From the NCBI GenBank assembly GCA_028869035.1, contig JAGWTL010000163.1:1-6691 (forward strand): a stretch of 6,691 nt of DNA. The letters are read 5' to 3'. This DNA is from Burkholderiales bacterium (GTDB lineage Bacteria; Pseudomonadota; Gammaproteobacteria; Burkholderiales; Burkholderiaceae_C). A model generated the notes under the pieces. That model searched no databases and was not told the origin of the DNA. It saw only the letters and a list, made by a program, of their open reading frames with translations. The position numbers and the translations under genes are program-made. Of this stretch, positions 5,954 to 6,691 are shown piece by piece. Positions within the stretch are counted from its first letter, which is position 1. Every line of letters begins with the position of its first letter.

Positions 5954-6691
5954 ATGCCTTGCAACTGCGGCGTGGATGTCCACGCCCACGTGATCCCCGG
6001 CGAGTTCCCGGCTTATCTCGGCGGTGCGGCGCCCAGTGGCTGGCCGTCCATGGCGCCCGCGCACGACTGTCAGCACCGCAGCGTGATGATCGACGGCAAG
6101 AACTACCGCACGGTCTCCGACAAGTGCTGGACCACCTCGCGCCGCCTCGCGGACTTTGAAGAGATGGACCTGGCCCTGCAAGCCATCTCGCCCATGCCCG
6201 AGCTGCTGTCCTACTGGCTGGCCCCGGCCGCCGGTGCGCAGCTGGTGCGTTACCTCAACGAGCAGATCGCCGGCATGGTGGCGGAATCCAATGGCAAGTT
6301 GATCGGTCTGGGTGCCGTGCCCCTGCAGGACCTGGATCTGGCCATCGCCGAGCTGCACTACCTGAAGGACAAGCTGGGGCTGAAGGGCGTGGAAATCGGC
6401 AGCAACATCAATGGCGTGGTCATAGGTGATGCGCGCTGGCTGCCTTTCTTCGAAGCCTGCGCTGCGCTGGACCTGCCGGTCTTCGTGCACGCGCTGCGCC
6501 CGGCCGGCATGGACCGCCTGGTCGGCCCGCCGCCCCTGCAGCAGGTGCTGGCCTATCCCACCGACGTGGGCCTGGCCGCGGCCTCGGTCATCACCGGCGG
6601 CCTGCTGCAGCGCCAGCCGCGGCTGCGCATCGCCTTCAGCCATGGCGGCGGCACGCTGGCGATGCTGCTGCCGCGGCTGCAGCAGGGCTGG
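5954..6691 (+). CDS. ACMSD-family amidohydrolase/decarboxylase, partial
   Basis: Metal-dependent amidohydrolase-2 enzyme, cut by the right edge after 246 residues. It resembles 2-amino-3-carboxymuconate-6-semialdehyde decarboxylase and related aromatic or ring-cleavage-product decarboxylases. Visible family residues are the metal-binding HAH (His10, His12), GKNYR with Arg52 matching a substrate-binding arginine of ACMSD, VPLQDLDLA (122-130), His179 in FVHA and His230 in FSHGGG. The last metal-ligand aspartate of the family would lie past the edge. Where ACMSD has His-Pro at the third histidine, this has His-Ala, suggesting a relative with another substrate. ATG 5954 has GAGAAGG at 5941-5947, six bases upstream, and the protein starts just before the first strand. 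With the NahR-like regulator and DUF336 gene it suggests a pathway for an aromatic or amino-/hydroxy-aromatic acid. Superfamily call is firm; substrate unknown. Confidence 0.87.
   Translation, partial: MPCNCGVDVHAHVIPGEFPAYLGGAAPSGWPSMAPAHDCQHRSVMIDGKNYRTVSDKCWTTSRRLADFEEMDLALQAISPMPELLSYWLAPAAGAQLVRYLNEQIAGMVAESNGKLIGLGAVPLQDLDLAIAELHYLKDKLGLKGVEIGSNINGVVIGDARWLPFFEACAALDLPVFVHALRPAGMDRLVGPPPLQQVLAYPTDVGLAAASVITGGLLQRQPRLRIAFSHGGGTLAMLLPRLQQGW

Noticed and set aside
5639..6643. Minus-strand open frame of 334 codons opposite the DUF336 and amidohydrolase genes
   Set aside because: Covers two recognised plus-strand genes in antisense and has no recognisable motif.
1..6691. Mobile element, CRISPR array or RNA gene
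   Set aside because: I saw no transposase or integrase motif, no regularly spaced repeats, no tRNA-like cloverleaf and no terminal inverted repeats with target duplications.

Overview
The window is GC-rich throughout, with codon third positions dominated by G and C. The protein families and gene order look like a betaproteobacterium of the order Burkholderiales, probably the Comamonadaceae; that placement is from memory of the families, not from a search. The DNA is packed with genes. The longest non-coding stretch is the 121 bp at 5396-5516. I see no tRNA, rRNA, CRISPR array, insertion sequence or integrase.

Region 1 (1-4493) is a tungstate/molybdate uptake locus. A minus-strand regulator (start GTG at 1075, running off the left edge) has a ModE/LysR-type winged helix-turn-helix followed by a periplasmic-binding-protein-like domain. 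It is divergent from a plus-strand operon: permease (tupB-like, 1137-1880), ATPase (tupC-like, 1877-2659), binding protein (tupA-like, 2656-3471), a second ModA-like binding protein with a lipoprotein signal (3487-4293), and a 67-codon reading frame (4290-4493). Three of the four junctions are ATGA stop/start overlaps and the fourth is a 15-base gap, so the five frames are probably one transcript. The 67-residue product looks like the two ends of a small secreted molybdopterin-dependent oxidoreductase with its middle missing. The operon would thus once have encoded metal-oxyanion import plus an enzyme that uses the metal cofactor.

Region 2 (4490-6691) looks like a small aromatic-catabolism locus. 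A minus-strand LysR-family regulator of the NahR/NagR/DntR type (4490-5395) ends with its stop codon overlapping the stop of the 67-codon frame. Divergent from it are a GlcG/HbpS-family (DUF336) protein (5517-5942) and an amidohydrolase of the ACMSD decarboxylase family (5954 to the right edge, incomplete). The 121-bp divergent gap holds a clear dyad, GATTC-N12-GAATC, that is a good candidate for the LysR binding site.

The most interesting items are the internally deleted oxidoreductase at the operon end, the second solute-binding lipoprotein with no transporter of its own, and the two divergent regulatory gaps. I did not find a clearly new type of system here.
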